Shown in pieces: positions 20,577 through 29,737 of a stretch of 64,000 bases of DNA. Each line of letters starts with the position of its first letter. The stretch's first letter is position 1. The translations under genes were made by a program, and so were the position numbers. Source of the DNA: Seleniivibrio woodruffii (lineage in GTDB: Bacteria; Chrysiogenota; Deferribacteres; Deferribacterales; Geovibrionaceae); NCBI RefSeq assembly GCF_029267515.1, contig NZ_JAJUIS010000007.1, positions 1-64,000 on the forward strand, given 5' to 3'. The notes beneath the pieces were generated by a model. That model searched no databases and was not told the origin of the DNA. It saw nothing but the letters and a program-made list of their open reading frames with translations.

Positions 20577-21365
20577 ATGAAAGATATTTTCATTCAGATA
20601 TGGCGTTTCAGGGCTTTTATCGCAGGCTCTGTTCTGACCGGCTTTCGTGTTAAGTTTGCGCGCAGCAGACTCGGCGGTCTCTGGGGAGTGATATCCCCAC
20701 TATGCCAGTCCGCTGTATATGCGCTTGTCCTCTCTTCCGTTCTCTCCCCGCGCACCTCTTCGGCAGAAGTTTCATATGCGGCATATCTGCTCGCCGGAAC
20801 TCTGGGGTGGGCTTTCTTTGCGGATGTCACCCTTGGCTGCGTAAACGTCTTTACGGACAATGCAAATATCATAAAAAAGGTATCTTTCCCGTCCGCTGTG
20901 CTTCCTTTTGCAGCGGCCGGTACTGCCGTGATAAACGCAGCCCTGCTTCTGGTTTCTGTGGCAGTCGTATTTATTTTTACGGGGCAAAGAGTTACGGCAT
21001 ATGCTCTCTGGCTTCCGGCACTTTACGGCTGTGCGCTGTTATTAGGTCTGGGGCTTGGTTTTCTGCTGGGGATATTGAATGTGTTCATGCGGGATATAAA
21101 GCATATGATGCAGGTTGTTATGCAATTCTGGTTCTGGCTGACTCCTGTTGTTTATATGGCTGATATAATTCCAGCCGGATACGGGCATCTTCTGAAACTG
21201 AACCCTCTCTATCCAGTTGTCACAGGGTTTCAGGACGCGCTTGTTTTCGGCAGACAGCCTGCGATTCTGCCGCTTGTTTTAGTGTCGGCGGTCGGCGCGG
21301 GACTTGTCTTCCTTTCACTTGTCCTTTACAGAAGGGCGGAGGGAGAAATGGCGGACGTGCTGTGA
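20577..21365 (+). CDS. wzm: ABC-2 type polysaccharide exporter, permease (Wzm-like)
   Basis: 262 residues from ATG 20577; a TTG 18 bases upstream is also in frame. About six hydrophobic segments, with the N-terminal motif LTGFRVKFARSRLGGLWGVISPL and the C-terminal FWFWLTPVVYMADIIP characteristic of O-antigen/teichoic-acid exporters. It forms the inner-membrane channel for lipid-linked polysaccharide. It overlaps the ATPase gene by four bases. Confidence 0.92.
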   Translation: MKDIFIQIWRFRAFIAGSVLTGFRVKFARSRLGGLWGVISPLCQSAVYALVLSSVLSPRTSSAEVSYAAYLLAGTLGWAFFADVTLGCVNVFTDNANIIKKVSFPSAVLPFAAAGTAVINAALLLVSVAVVFIFTGQRVTAYALWLPALYGCALLLGLGLGFLLGILNVFMRDIKHMMQVVMQFWFWLTPVVYMADIIPAGYGHLLKLNPLYPVVTGFQDALVFGRQPAILPLVLVSAVGAGLVFLSLVLYRRAEGEMADVL

Positions 21366-22579
21366 GTGCGCTCAGGGTTGAGAACGCCGGAAAGGTGTAC
21401 CGCATGTACGGTTCCGGTTTAAGACGCGTGCTGTCATGGTTCGGCATCGGCAGAGGTGGTTATACCGACGTGCGCGTTTTGGAGGGGGTAAACTTCTCAA
21501 TGGATGCGGGCGAAGCTGTCGGCATAGCCGGGCACAACGGCGCAGGAAAAAGCACGCTGCTGAAAATGATAGCCGGAATGACGCGCCCAACGGAGGGCAC
21601 AGTTATTTACAGCGGAACCGTTTCCGCCATCATAGAGCTTGGGCTTGGGTTTCAGCCGGAGCTGACCGGCAGGCAGAACGCGGTGCAATATCTCGGCATG
21701 AGCGGTTTTCAGCCGGAAAGCATAAAAGAGGGCGTTGGCTTTGTTGAGGAATTTTCAGAGCTTGGCGGATATTTCGACAAGCCTGTTCGTATATATTCAA
21801 GCGGGATGCAGGCGCGGCTTGCCTTTGCGGCGGCAACAGCTTTCAGACCGGATATACTGATAGTTGATGAGGCTCTCTCCGTGGGCGATGCGTATTTTCA
21901 GCACAAGAGTTTCGGCAGGATAAGGGAGTTTCTCAGCAGCGGCACCGCGGTTCTGCTGGTGTCTCATGACAGGCAGGCTATGCAGAGCATATGCGACAGG
22001 GTACTTCTTCTGGACGGCGGCAGGCAGGTGATGGACGGCAACCCTTCGGAGGTGCTGGACTATTACAACGGACTGATGGCAAAACGCAGCGGCACAGCCG
22101 TAAGCCGGACAGAGGTGACCGGAGGACGGATGCAGACGGTTTCCGGCACGGGTGAGGCGAAATGCGTTTCAACAGGGATGTACGACGCGGACGGAAATCA
22201 GGTTGCCATTCTGCATGTCGGCAGAGAATACGAACTGCGCGTCTGGGTGGAAGTTGTTGCTGATATCAGTGATCTGGTTTTCGGCTATATGCTGAAAGAC
22301 AGACTTGGGCAGACGGTTTACGGCACAAACACATGGTTTACCGGACAGGTTATTAAAGCGGAGGCGGGTACAAAACTCACTTTCAGGGTTCGTTTCAGGG
22401 CTGATCTGGGAGTCGGCAGCTATTCGGTGTCCACAGCGCTTTCAGGCGGCATGACCCATCTTGAGTACAATTACGAATGGCGCGATTTCGCTATGATGTT
22501 CGAAACGGTGAATACGGAGAAAACTCATTTTGAAGGGCACAGCTATGTGCCTTCGGTGATAGAGATAGAATATGAATAA
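21362..22579 (+). CDS. wzt: ABC polysaccharide exporter, ATPase with C-terminal substrate-binding domain (Wzt-like)
   Basis: 405 residues, start GTG overlapping the permease stop. The nucleotide-binding domain spans about 1-240: Walker A GHNGAGKST, signature region RIYSSGMQARLAFA, Walker B ILIVDEALSVGD, and the SH..Q loop LVSHDRQAM. The extra C-terminal ~155 residues look like the beta-sandwich that in Wzt proteins recognises the end of the O-polysaccharide chain. Energises export with the upstream permease. Confidence 0.92.
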   Translation: MSALRVENAGKVYRMYGSGLRRVLSWFGIGRGGYTDVRVLEGVNFSMDAGEAVGIAGHNGAGKSTLLKMIAGMTRPTEGTVIYSGTVSAIIELGLGFQPELTGRQNAVQYLGMSGFQPESIKEGVGFVEEFSELGGYFDKPVRIYSSGMQARLAFAAATAFRPDILIVDEALSVGDAYFQHKSFGRIREFLSSGTAVLLVSHDRQAMQSICDRVLLLDGGRQVMDGNPSEVLDYYNGLMAKRSGTAVSRTEVTGGRMQTVSGTGEAKCVSTGMYDADGNQVAILHVGREYELRVWVEVVADISDLVFGYMLKDRLGQTVYGTNTWFTGQVIKAEAGTKLTFRVRFRADLGVGSYSVSTALSGGMTHLEYNYEWRDFAMMFETVNTEKTHFEGHSYVPSVIEIEYE

Positions 22580-22787
22580 GCAGAATATAAAGGCGGCGGT
22601 GCGGCGCATATGTGCTGTATTTTTCAGGATACCCTATGCTAAACGGGCGTTTTTTGTGGTCATGCCGGAGATTTTCGCGGAAAAGATGTTTCTGAGGCTG
22701 GGCATCCCCTCGGTCAAACCAGCCCTCAGCCGGGAAGGAAGGGGCGTTCTGAAACGTCTGAAAGATATAAGAAACGGGCGCATATGA
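22572..22787 (+). CDS. Small basic protein of unknown function, coupled within the export operon
   Basis: 71 residues. I do not recognise it. It is rich in Arg/Lys with two short amphipathic or hydrophobic stretches (ICAVFFRIPYAKRAFFVVM) but no convincing membrane helix or signal peptide. Its ATG lies inside the last codons of the ATPase gene (ATGAATAA) and its stop overlaps the next start (ATGA), so it is very likely translated. It may be a partner of the exporter or of the glycosyltransferase. Confidence 0.7.
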   Translation: MNKQNIKAAVRRICAVFFRIPYAKRAFFVVMPEIFAEKMFLRLGIPSVKPALSREGRGVLKRLKDIRNGRI

Positions 22788-25357
22788 AGGATTTAACACG
22801 GCTGACCGACGAAACAGGATTGCATGTGCCTGATGGCGTTTCAAGGGAGCTTGCTTACTATTCGGAGTCTCTGATAAACCCGCCAAGGGTGCAGCCGGAC
22901 GGCGTTAAGCGTCTTCTGGCGGTGGTTTCACCCCTGCCGCCTCTGAAAACGGGAATCGCGAAGTACACGACGGAGCTTGCAGAGGGGCTGAAAGAGCATT
23001 ACATGGTTGAGCTTGTGACAGACCAGCCGGAGGTTACTGGCGTTCCCCAAGGGTGTACAGTCAGAACCGTTTCGTATTTCAGGAAGAATTACAGGCGATA
23101 TGACCGCGTGCTGTATCAGATGGGAAATTCAGGTTTCCATGCGCACATGCCGCAGCTTTTGCGTAGCTGTCCTGGGGCGGTCGTCCTGCATGATTTTTAT
23201 CTGGGGCATTTTGCCGCATGGATGCAGTATATGGGGCACGCGTCGGACTTCCAGACTGAGGCTGTTCTCTTTTCCCACGGGCTTGGCGGGCTGAAACTTC
23301 TCACCCGCGAAGGACACGAAGCCGCCATGGAGAAGCTGCCCTCAAACAGGGAGTTTTTCGCCGGAAGCGTCGGGGTTTTCGTACATTCGGTCTATGCGCG
23401 GGAGCTTTCCCGCAGATTTTACGGGTATGAGTATTCTGAGAGAACCCGTGTTGTTCCGCAGGTGCACGCACTGCCGGAAACAGTTGACAGAAAAGGCGCG
23501 CGCGAACGGCTGGGGATACCCCATGATGCTTTTCTGGTGTGCTCGTTCGGGCATATAACGGAGACGAAATGCTGCGGCAGGCTTGCTTCTGTTCTGAAAG
23601 AAGTACCGGACGTGACAAGCGTTTTCGTCGGTGGATGCTCCGATGGGGAATATGAAAAGAGGATGGGTGATTCTGTTGTGACAGGCAGTGTTGATGACGA
23701 AACCTACGCACTCTATCTTCAGGCGGCGGATGCTGCCGTACAGCTCAGAAAGGCTGGCAGGGGCGAGACCTCGCGGGCGGTTCTGGACTGCATGGCATAC
23801 GGAGTTCCGGTTATTGTTAACGACGACGGAGCCATGGCGGAGATTCCAGAAGACAGCGTTGTCATGCTGAAAGGCGGTTTTACCGACGATGAGCTTTCTG
23901 CTGCTGTTGCGAAACTGAAGGACAACGGGGAACTGCGCAGACTGCTCTCAAAGAGAGGCAGGGAATATGCACAAGGGCTTGTGCCATCCGCAGTCGGAAG
24001 GATTTTTTACGATGAGCTTGAGTCTCTGTACACTCAGGATGCGGATACGCACTTTGAAGAGTTTCTTAAAAGGGCGGAGCCGCAGATAAAGGCTATGGAC
24101 GACGAAGCTCTGGAACAGCTTGCTGAGGCGGTGATGCACTGTCGCAGTGCCGTCGGGCGCAGAAATATATATTTCGATATCTCAGTCATATGGCATACGG
24201 ATCACAGAACGGGGATACAACGGGTTGTGCGCTCACTTCTGCGCTCATTCGCGGAAGATTTTGTCACGGGTTACAGGATCATGCCGGTCTATATTTCATC
24301 TGCCGGCGGGCGGGTCTGCTATCGTAAGGCACCGGAATATTTTCTGAATTCTGTGTCTGAATTTGCTGAAAAACCCTGTCTGAAAGACCTTACGGATCTG
24401 GACGAATCTGGGGACATTATAGAACCGAACCGGAACGATATATTTCTTGGTGCGGATTTCGATCCGGTGAAAATTTACGGTGCATACCGTGACGGACTTT
24501 TCTCAAAATGGCGCGGGCGGGGTGCGAGGCTTCATTTTATAGTATACGACCTTCTGCCGCTGAAATTTCCTCAGTTTTTCCCTCATTACGCAATGGGGGG
24601 ACATGCCGACTGGCTTTATGCAGCTGGTGTTTCCGCCAGCAGTCTTATCTGCATATCAAAGGCGGTGGCGGATGAGCTTGAAGAGTGGCTCATTGAGAAC
24701 GTATCGGACAGAAGTGCAAAGGTGGACTGGTTTCACCTCGGCGCGGATATAATCTCTTCGGTTCCGACAGCTGGGCTGCCGGAGGGAGCTGATGCTTTCC
24801 TGTCTGATTGCCGCGAATCGGATACCTTTCTGATGGTTGGAACAATAGAACCGCGCAAAGGGCACTGGCAGGTGATCAAGGCATTTGAAACGCTTCTGGA
24901 CGAAGGTGCGGACATTCGGCTGGTTATCGTCGGGCGGTTCGGCTGGATGGCTGACGAGGCTGTGTGCGCAATAGAGAACAGCAGGCACAGGGGTAAGGGC
25001 ATCTTCTGGATAAAAGATGCGAGCGACGAATATCTGGACAGACTTTACGACGCTTCGGTGTGTCTGATTTCGGCGAGTTACGGCGAGGGGTTCGGGCTGC
25101 CGCTCATAGAGGCGGCACAGAAGGGTATACCGCTGATGGTCAGGGACATTCCCGTTTTCCGCGAGGTTGCGGGGGGGAACGCCTTCTATTTTTCGGATAT
25201 AACGGCGCAGGGACTTGCAGACAGAATATCGCAGTGGTGCAGGCTGTGGGACGAGGGGAAACATCCGGACAGCGGCGGGCTGAGATATCTTACATGGTTT
25301 GAAAGTGCAGAGATGCTTATGGATAAACTGAATATATCAGGGGGATTACGGTTATGA
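22784..25357 (+). CDS. Large two-domain GT4 glycosyltransferase
   Basis: 857 residues made of two complete GT-B units. Unit 1 (about 45-420) starts LLAVVSPLPPLKTGIAKYTTELAEGL and has AVLDCMAYGVPVIVNDDGAMAEIPE. Unit 2 (about 460-855) starts IYFDISVIWHTDHRTGIQRV and has MVGTIEPRKGHWQVIKAFE and the E-x7-E motif in YGEGFGLPLIEAAQKG. Unit 1 lacks a clean E-x7-E, so it may be degenerate or use a different donor. Such double enzymes build repeating O-polysaccharides. It overlaps genes on both sides by four bases. Confidence 0.9.
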   Translation: MKDLTRLTDETGLHVPDGVSRELAYYSESLINPPRVQPDGVKRLLAVVSPLPPLKTGIAKYTTELAEGLKEHYMVELVTDQPEVTGVPQGCTVRTVSYFRKNYRRYDRVLYQMGNSGFHAHMPQLLRSCPGAVVLHDFYLGHFAAWMQYMGHASDFQTEAVLFSHGLGGLKLLTREGHEAAMEKLPSNREFFAGSVGVFVHSVYARELSRRFYGYEYSERTRVVPQVHALPETVDRKGARERLGIPHDAFLVCSFGHITETKCCGRLASVLKEVPDVTSVFVGGCSDGEYEKRMGDSVVTGSVDDETYALYLQAADAAVQLRKAGRGETSRAVLDCMAYGVPVIVNDDGAMAEIPEDSVVMLKGGFTDDELSAAVAKLKDNGELRRLLSKRGREYAQGLVPSAVGRIFYDELESLYTQDADTHFEEFLKRAEPQIKAMDDEALEQLAEAVMHCRSAVGRRNIYFDISVIWHTDHRTGIQRVVRSLLRSFAEDFVTGYRIMPVYISSAGGRVCYRKAPEYFLNSVSEFAEKPCLKDLTDLDESGDIIEPNRNDIFLGADFDPVKIYGAYRDGLFSKWRGRGARLHFIVYDLLPLKFPQFFPHYAMGGHADWLYAAGVSASSLICISKAVADELEEWLIENVSDRSAKVDWFHLGADIISSVPTAGLPEGADAFLSDCRESDTFLMVGTIEPRKGHWQVIKAFETLLDEGADIRLVIVGRFGWMADEAVCAIENSRHRGKGIFWIKDASDEYLDRLYDASVCLISASYGEGFGLPLIEAAQKGIPLMVRDIPVFREVAGGNAFYFSDITAQGLADRISQWCRLWDEGKHPDSGGLRYLTWFESAEMLMDKLNISGGLRL

Positions 25358-26658
25358 AAAGGTTGATTGCAGGTCTGGTTCTGCTGCCTGCTCTTTCCGC
25401 GGGGTTCGCTTTGGCGGACACGGGGATAAGGGAGGCGTATGACCGTGCCATTGAAAACGACAGCATACTTCAATCCGCAAGACACTATCAGAAGTCTGCG
25501 GAGGCGGTGCGTAAACAGACCAGAGCGGGGCTTCTGCCGAACGTTTCCGGTCAGTATACCGCCCTTAAATACGATACTGACAGATACGGGGATTACGACA
25601 CCAGAGAGCTTACTGTCAATCTTGTTCAGCCTGTTTTCGACCTTAACAGATACCGGCAGCACGAGCAGAGCAGATATACTCTGCAGTCCTCGGATGCGAA
25701 GCTGAAATCAGCCGAATCGAACCTGATTGTGAGGGTGGTCACGGCATACATGAACGTTCTGTATGCGAAGGATAACGTTGAGCTGATGAAGGCAAAGAAA
25801 CAGGGCGCCCAGGAACAGCTTGTTCAGGCGGAGAAGATGTTCAGATCAGGTCTTGTCGCAGTTACCAACGTGCACGAGGCACAGGCAAATCTGGATACCG
25901 CCGAATATGAGATCGTGAATGCGCAGAACGCTTATCTGAACAACATGGTGGAGCTTGAATCCATAACGGGAAAGATAGACGGTGTGCGCTGTCTTGGTTC
26001 GGGATTCGGTTATGCCTCCCACGAACTGGGCACACTCGACCACTGGATTGAAACCGCAGCACAGAACAGCAGCGAGGTTAAATATTACAAGGCTCAGAGC
26101 AAATATGCGGACGAAAACGTTAAAATCGCCAAAACGCAGTATATTCCTACACTTAACCTGATAGCCGCATACAGAAAATCGGATCAGGTGAGCAACATAA
26201 AAAGTACGGAAACGGTCTATAAAAGCCTCGGAGCGCAGGTTTCAGTACCGATATTCAGCGGCGGATACACAGCCGCAAAGGTAATGGAGAGCAAAGAACG
26301 GTTCTATCAGTCCGTAAGCGACATGAACACCGCCGTGAACGAGATGAAAAAGAACGTTTCCGAAAAATATACGGCTCTTCTGGGCAGCAAAGCAAAGATT
26401 ACAGCACTGGAAAGAACTTCCGCGTCCAACACACTGGCCTATGAGTCTAACAAAAAGAGTATGTCGGCTGGTGTCGTAACCCTTGTGGACGTTATAAACG
26501 CGCAAAACAACATGTTCGACAGTCTTTCACGGCTTTTGCAGGCGAAATATGAATATTTCACCGGATACATTGACCTTAAATACTATGCGGGGGTACTCAC
26601 CGCCGCAGACGTTGATTTTCTTGAAACTCTCGTAAATTCTGAATGTAAGGTGAACTGA
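25354..26658 (+). CDS. TolC-family outer-membrane export channel
   Basis: 434 residues. A signal peptide (MKRLIAGLVLLPALSAGFALA) is followed by two OEP repeats with coiled-coil helices; motifs such as NLVQPVFDLNRYRQHEQ and VSVPIFSGGYTAAKVMES are typical of TolC. It would form the trimeric tunnel of a type I secretion system with the next two genes. Start overlaps the glycosyltransferase stop (ATGA). Confidence 0.93.
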   Translation: MKRLIAGLVLLPALSAGFALADTGIREAYDRAIENDSILQSARHYQKSAEAVRKQTRAGLLPNVSGQYTALKYDTDRYGDYDTRELTVNLVQPVFDLNRYRQHEQSRYTLQSSDAKLKSAESNLIVRVVTAYMNVLYAKDNVELMKAKKQGAQEQLVQAEKMFRSGLVAVTNVHEAQANLDTAEYEIVNAQNAYLNNMVELESITGKIDGVRCLGSGFGYASHELGTLDHWIETAAQNSSEVKYYKAQSKYADENVKIAKTQYIPTLNLIAAYRKSDQVSNIKSTETVYKSLGAQVSVPIFSGGYTAAKVMESKERFYQSVSDMNTAVNEMKKNVSEKYTALLGSKAKITALERTSASNTLAYESNKKSMSAGVVTLVDVINAQNNMFDSLSRLLQAKYEYFTGYIDLKYYAGVLTAADVDFLETLVNSECKVN

Positions 26659-28394
26659 TGGACAATCAAAGGCGTATGCCGGGCGGGTTTTCCGCAGGCG
26701 AACTTAAAAAGATACTGATGAAATTCAAGCGGACGTTTATTGCGCTGGCAGGTTTCAGCTTTGTAATAAACATGCTGATGCTGGTGCCGTCAATCTATAT
26801 GCTCCAGATTTACGACCGCGTTCTCACCAGCCGCAATAAGGAGACCCTGCTTGTGATAACCCTTATCACGCTGTTCATGTTCGTTGTGCTGGCGGCGATG
26901 GAATGGGTGCGCTCCCAGATAATGATTGTCGCTGGAAACCGCATGGACGAGATGCTTTCGGGCAGAGCGTTTGCGGTAGCATTCGAAAATGCACTGAAAA
27001 GCGGGGCGGGTACGGCTTCGCAGGTGTTTCAGGACGTTACGGCAGTCCGCCAGTTCCTTACGGGACACGGACTTTTTGCGTTTCTGGATGCGCCCTGGTC
27101 GCCAATATATCTGATAGTTATTTATCTGCTGCATCCCGCGCTCGGTATCCTTGCTACGTGTGCGGCTATAGTGCTTATAATCTTTACTTTTATCACGGAA
27201 TACGTGAGCAGGAAACCAATTGAGGAGGCGAACGTCAACTTCCGCAAGGCTACCATGTTCGCCACTACGAACTTCCGCAACGCGGAGGTGATAGAGTCCA
27301 TGGGGATGCTTGAAAACGTGCGGAAACAATGGCTTCCCAAGCACCTTGCCTTTATGAAGCTGCAAAGTGTGGCGAGCGAACGTGCTTCCGGCATAAGCGC
27401 CATGACCCGTTTCGTCCGTATATCCGCACAGTCCATGGTATATGCCGTGGGTGCCTACTACGTTATAAATATGGATCTCACCGCAGGTTCCATGATAGCG
27501 GGTTCAATCCTTATGGGCAGGGCGCTTGCTCCCGTTGAGATGATTACCTCATCATGGAAGGGCTTTGTGTCAGCAAGAAACTCATACCGCAAGCTGGGAG
27601 AGCTTTTTGACGCTTTTCCTGAGGCGGAGGAGAAGATGAAGCTGCCCAGACCTGATGGAACCGTCGTTGCAAAAGGTGTTGTGGCGTCACCTCCCGGAGC
27701 GAATATCCAGATACTTAAAAACATCGGTTTCGAAACGAAGGCGGGGGAACTTGTGGCGGTGCTGGGACCCAGCGCATCGGGCAAATCCTCGCTGGCGCGG
27801 GTGCTTGTCGGCATATGGCGTCCGGTCATAGGCGATGTGCGGCTAGGCGGTGCAGATGTTTCAAAATGGGATAAGGGCGAGATGGGCAAATATATAGGGT
27901 ATCTGCCTCAGGATATTGAACTGCTTGAAGGGACTGTTGCGCAGAACATCGCCCGTTTCGGCGAGCTTGACCCCGATAAAATTGTTGCCGCTGCGAAGAT
28001 GGCCGGTGTGCACGATATGATTCTGGCACTGCCTGACGGCTATGAAACGTACATAGGCGAGGGCGGAACCGTGCTTTCCGGCGGACAGCGCCAGAGAATA
28101 GCTCTTGCCAGAGCGGTTTATGACGATCCGGTGCTTCTGGTTCTGGACGAGCCGAACTCAAACCTTGACGAACCAGGGGAACAGGCTCTTGTAGAGACTC
28201 TTAACAGACTGAAAGCACTTAAAAAGACCATCTTCGTCATTACCCACAGAACGCCTGTTCTGTCTGTTGCGGATAAAATAATGGTACTGAATAACGGCAC
28301 CATACAGATGTACGGACCCAAACAGGAGATTATGGATACCGTGCGCAACGGTATGCAGGCGAGATTACAGCAGACAAAACCAACAGCGGTTTAA
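26658..28394 (+). CDS. Type I secretion system permease/ATPase (PrtD-like)
   Basis: 578 residues: six-helix membrane domain (about 20-300), then an ABC domain with Walker A GPSASGKSS (about 370), signature LSGGQRQRIALARA and Walker B LLVLDEPNSNLD. There is no N-terminal C39-like domain, the usual form for exporters of RTX proteases and lipases. Its one-base overlap with the TolC gene indicates coupling. The likely substrate is the RTX protein at 13804-20442. Confidence 0.94.
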   Translation: MDNQRRMPGGFSAGELKKILMKFKRTFIALAGFSFVINMLMLVPSIYMLQIYDRVLTSRNKETLLVITLITLFMFVVLAAMEWVRSQIMIVAGNRMDEMLSGRAFAVAFENALKSGAGTASQVFQDVTAVRQFLTGHGLFAFLDAPWSPIYLIVIYLLHPALGILATCAAIVLIIFTFITEYVSRKPIEEANVNFRKATMFATTNFRNAEVIESMGMLENVRKQWLPKHLAFMKLQSVASERASGISAMTRFVRISAQSMVYAVGAYYVINMDLTAGSMIAGSILMGRALAPVEMITSSWKGFVSARNSYRKLGELFDAFPEAEEKMKLPRPDGTVVAKGVVASPPGANIQILKNIGFETKAGELVAVLGPSASGKSSLARVLVGIWRPVIGDVRLGGADVSKWDKGEMGKYIGYLPQDIELLEGTVAQNIARFGELDPDKIVAAAKMAGVHDMILALPDGYETYIGEGGTVLSGGQRQRIALARAVYDDPVLLVLDEPNSNLDEPGEQALVETLNRLKALKKTIFVITHRTPVLSVADKIMVLNNGTIQMYGPKQEIMDTVRNGMQARLQQTKPTAV

Positions 28395-28406
28395 GGCGGT
28401 TGAAAC

Positions 28407-29714
28407 ATGAATACAGATACGTCAATCAGAAAAGATTCGAAAAAATATATTTATATCGGACTTGCGGTACTTATTCTCGGACTCGGCTTTTTCGGTATAT
28501 GGGCCTTCACAGCTCCGCTGAGTCAGGGCGTTGTGGCACCCGGAACGCTGACATTCGTTGACAAGCGCAAGACAGTTCAGCATCTTTACGGCGGAACGGT
28601 TCAGGAAATCTCAGTTAAAGAGGGCAGCAGCGTTAAGGCTGGGCAGGTTCTAATTAAACTGGATGATTCCTCCACAAACGCGAAACTGAGCAGTGTCCGC
28701 TCGGAGTATTACACAAATCTCGCCCTTGAAGCCAGACTCAACGCGGAAAGGCTTGGGCGCGTATCGGTGGAATATCCGGAAATACTCAGAGACGCGGCAT
28801 CCGATCCCGAAGTCGCCGATATCTTGAGAACCCAGAACGACCTGTTCAGAAAACGCAGAGATTCCGTTATGAACGAGAAACGGATACTCATGAATCAGAA
28901 ACATGGCGTTATAGACTACGTCGCGCAGATGGAACAGCTCGCTGCATCCAGAAGAAAGCAGGTTGACCTGCTTGAAAAAGAGATCGATTCCGTAAAAACA
29001 ATTGCGGATGAGGGATATTACCCCAGAAACAAAATGATAGAGCTGCAGCAGAACCTGCAGGGCATAGAGGCGACAAGGAGCGAGGAACTGGCGACCATCG
29101 AGCGCACAAGACGAAACCTTTCAGAGCTTGACCTCAAAATTTTGCAGGTTGACAGCGAATTCAGCAAGGACGTTGAGTCCACCCTCACGGACGTTCAGAA
29201 ACGTATTGCCGGACTCAAAGAGGAGTACAACGCGGCGCTTGTCACCCATGAATCGATGATAATAAAAGCGCCTGAAGACGGCGTGGTCCTTGGACTTTCC
29301 GTGCATAATGCAGGGAGCGTAATCACTCCAGGTCAGAAGATTCTGGATATCGCGCCCATGCACGAGGCGCTTATAGTTCAGGCGGAGATTTCACCGCGCG
29401 ATATAGACTCAGTGAGGGCGGGGCTTCAGTCGGAAGTCCGCATATCCGCTCTGGACGTGCATAAGACGCCATCTCTTTTCGGCGAGGTTGTCATGGTCTC
29501 TCCCGACGTGTTCCTTGAGCAGAACTCAGGGCGCTCATACTATATCTGTCAGATACGCATCCCTGAAAAAGAGCTTGTTAAGATAGGCTCCGCAGACAGG
29601 CTGCAGGCTGGTATGCCAGCGGAAGTTATTATAGAGACAGGAGAAAGAACGTTCATGGAATATCTGCTGCGCCCGTTCTTCAACAGGTTTGCATTGTCCA
29701 TGAAAGAGCAGTAA
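28407..29714 (+). CDS. HlyD-family membrane fusion protein (PrtE-like)
   Basis: 435 residues. One N-terminal transmembrane helix (about 16-36, IYIGLAVLILGLGFFGIW) is followed by a lipoyl half-motif (TVQEISVKEGSSVKAGQVLIKLD), long coiled coils, and the second half-motif (IIKAPEDGVVLGLSVHNAGSVITPG). It bridges the inner-membrane ATPase to TolC in the periplasm. It ends 23 bases from the convergent nifA gene with no obvious terminator. Confidence 0.94.
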   Translation: MNTDTSIRKDSKKYIYIGLAVLILGLGFFGIWAFTAPLSQGVVAPGTLTFVDKRKTVQHLYGGTVQEISVKEGSSVKAGQVLIKLDDSSTNAKLSSVRSEYYTNLALEARLNAERLGRVSVEYPEILRDAASDPEVADILRTQNDLFRKRRDSVMNEKRILMNQKHGVIDYVAQMEQLAASRRKQVDLLEKEIDSVKTIADEGYYPRNKMIELQQNLQGIEATRSEELATIERTRRNLSELDLKILQVDSEFSKDVESTLTDVQKRIAGLKEEYNAALVTHESMIIKAPEDGVVLGLSVHNAGSVITPGQKILDIAPMHEALIVQAEISPRDIDSVRAGLQSEVRISALDVHKTPSLFGEVVMVSPDVFLEQNSGRSYYICQIRIPEKELVKIGSADRLQAGMPAEVIIETGERTFMEYLLRPFFNRFALSMKEQ

Positions 29715-29737
29715 AAGGAGATTCAGCGGCAATCCGG

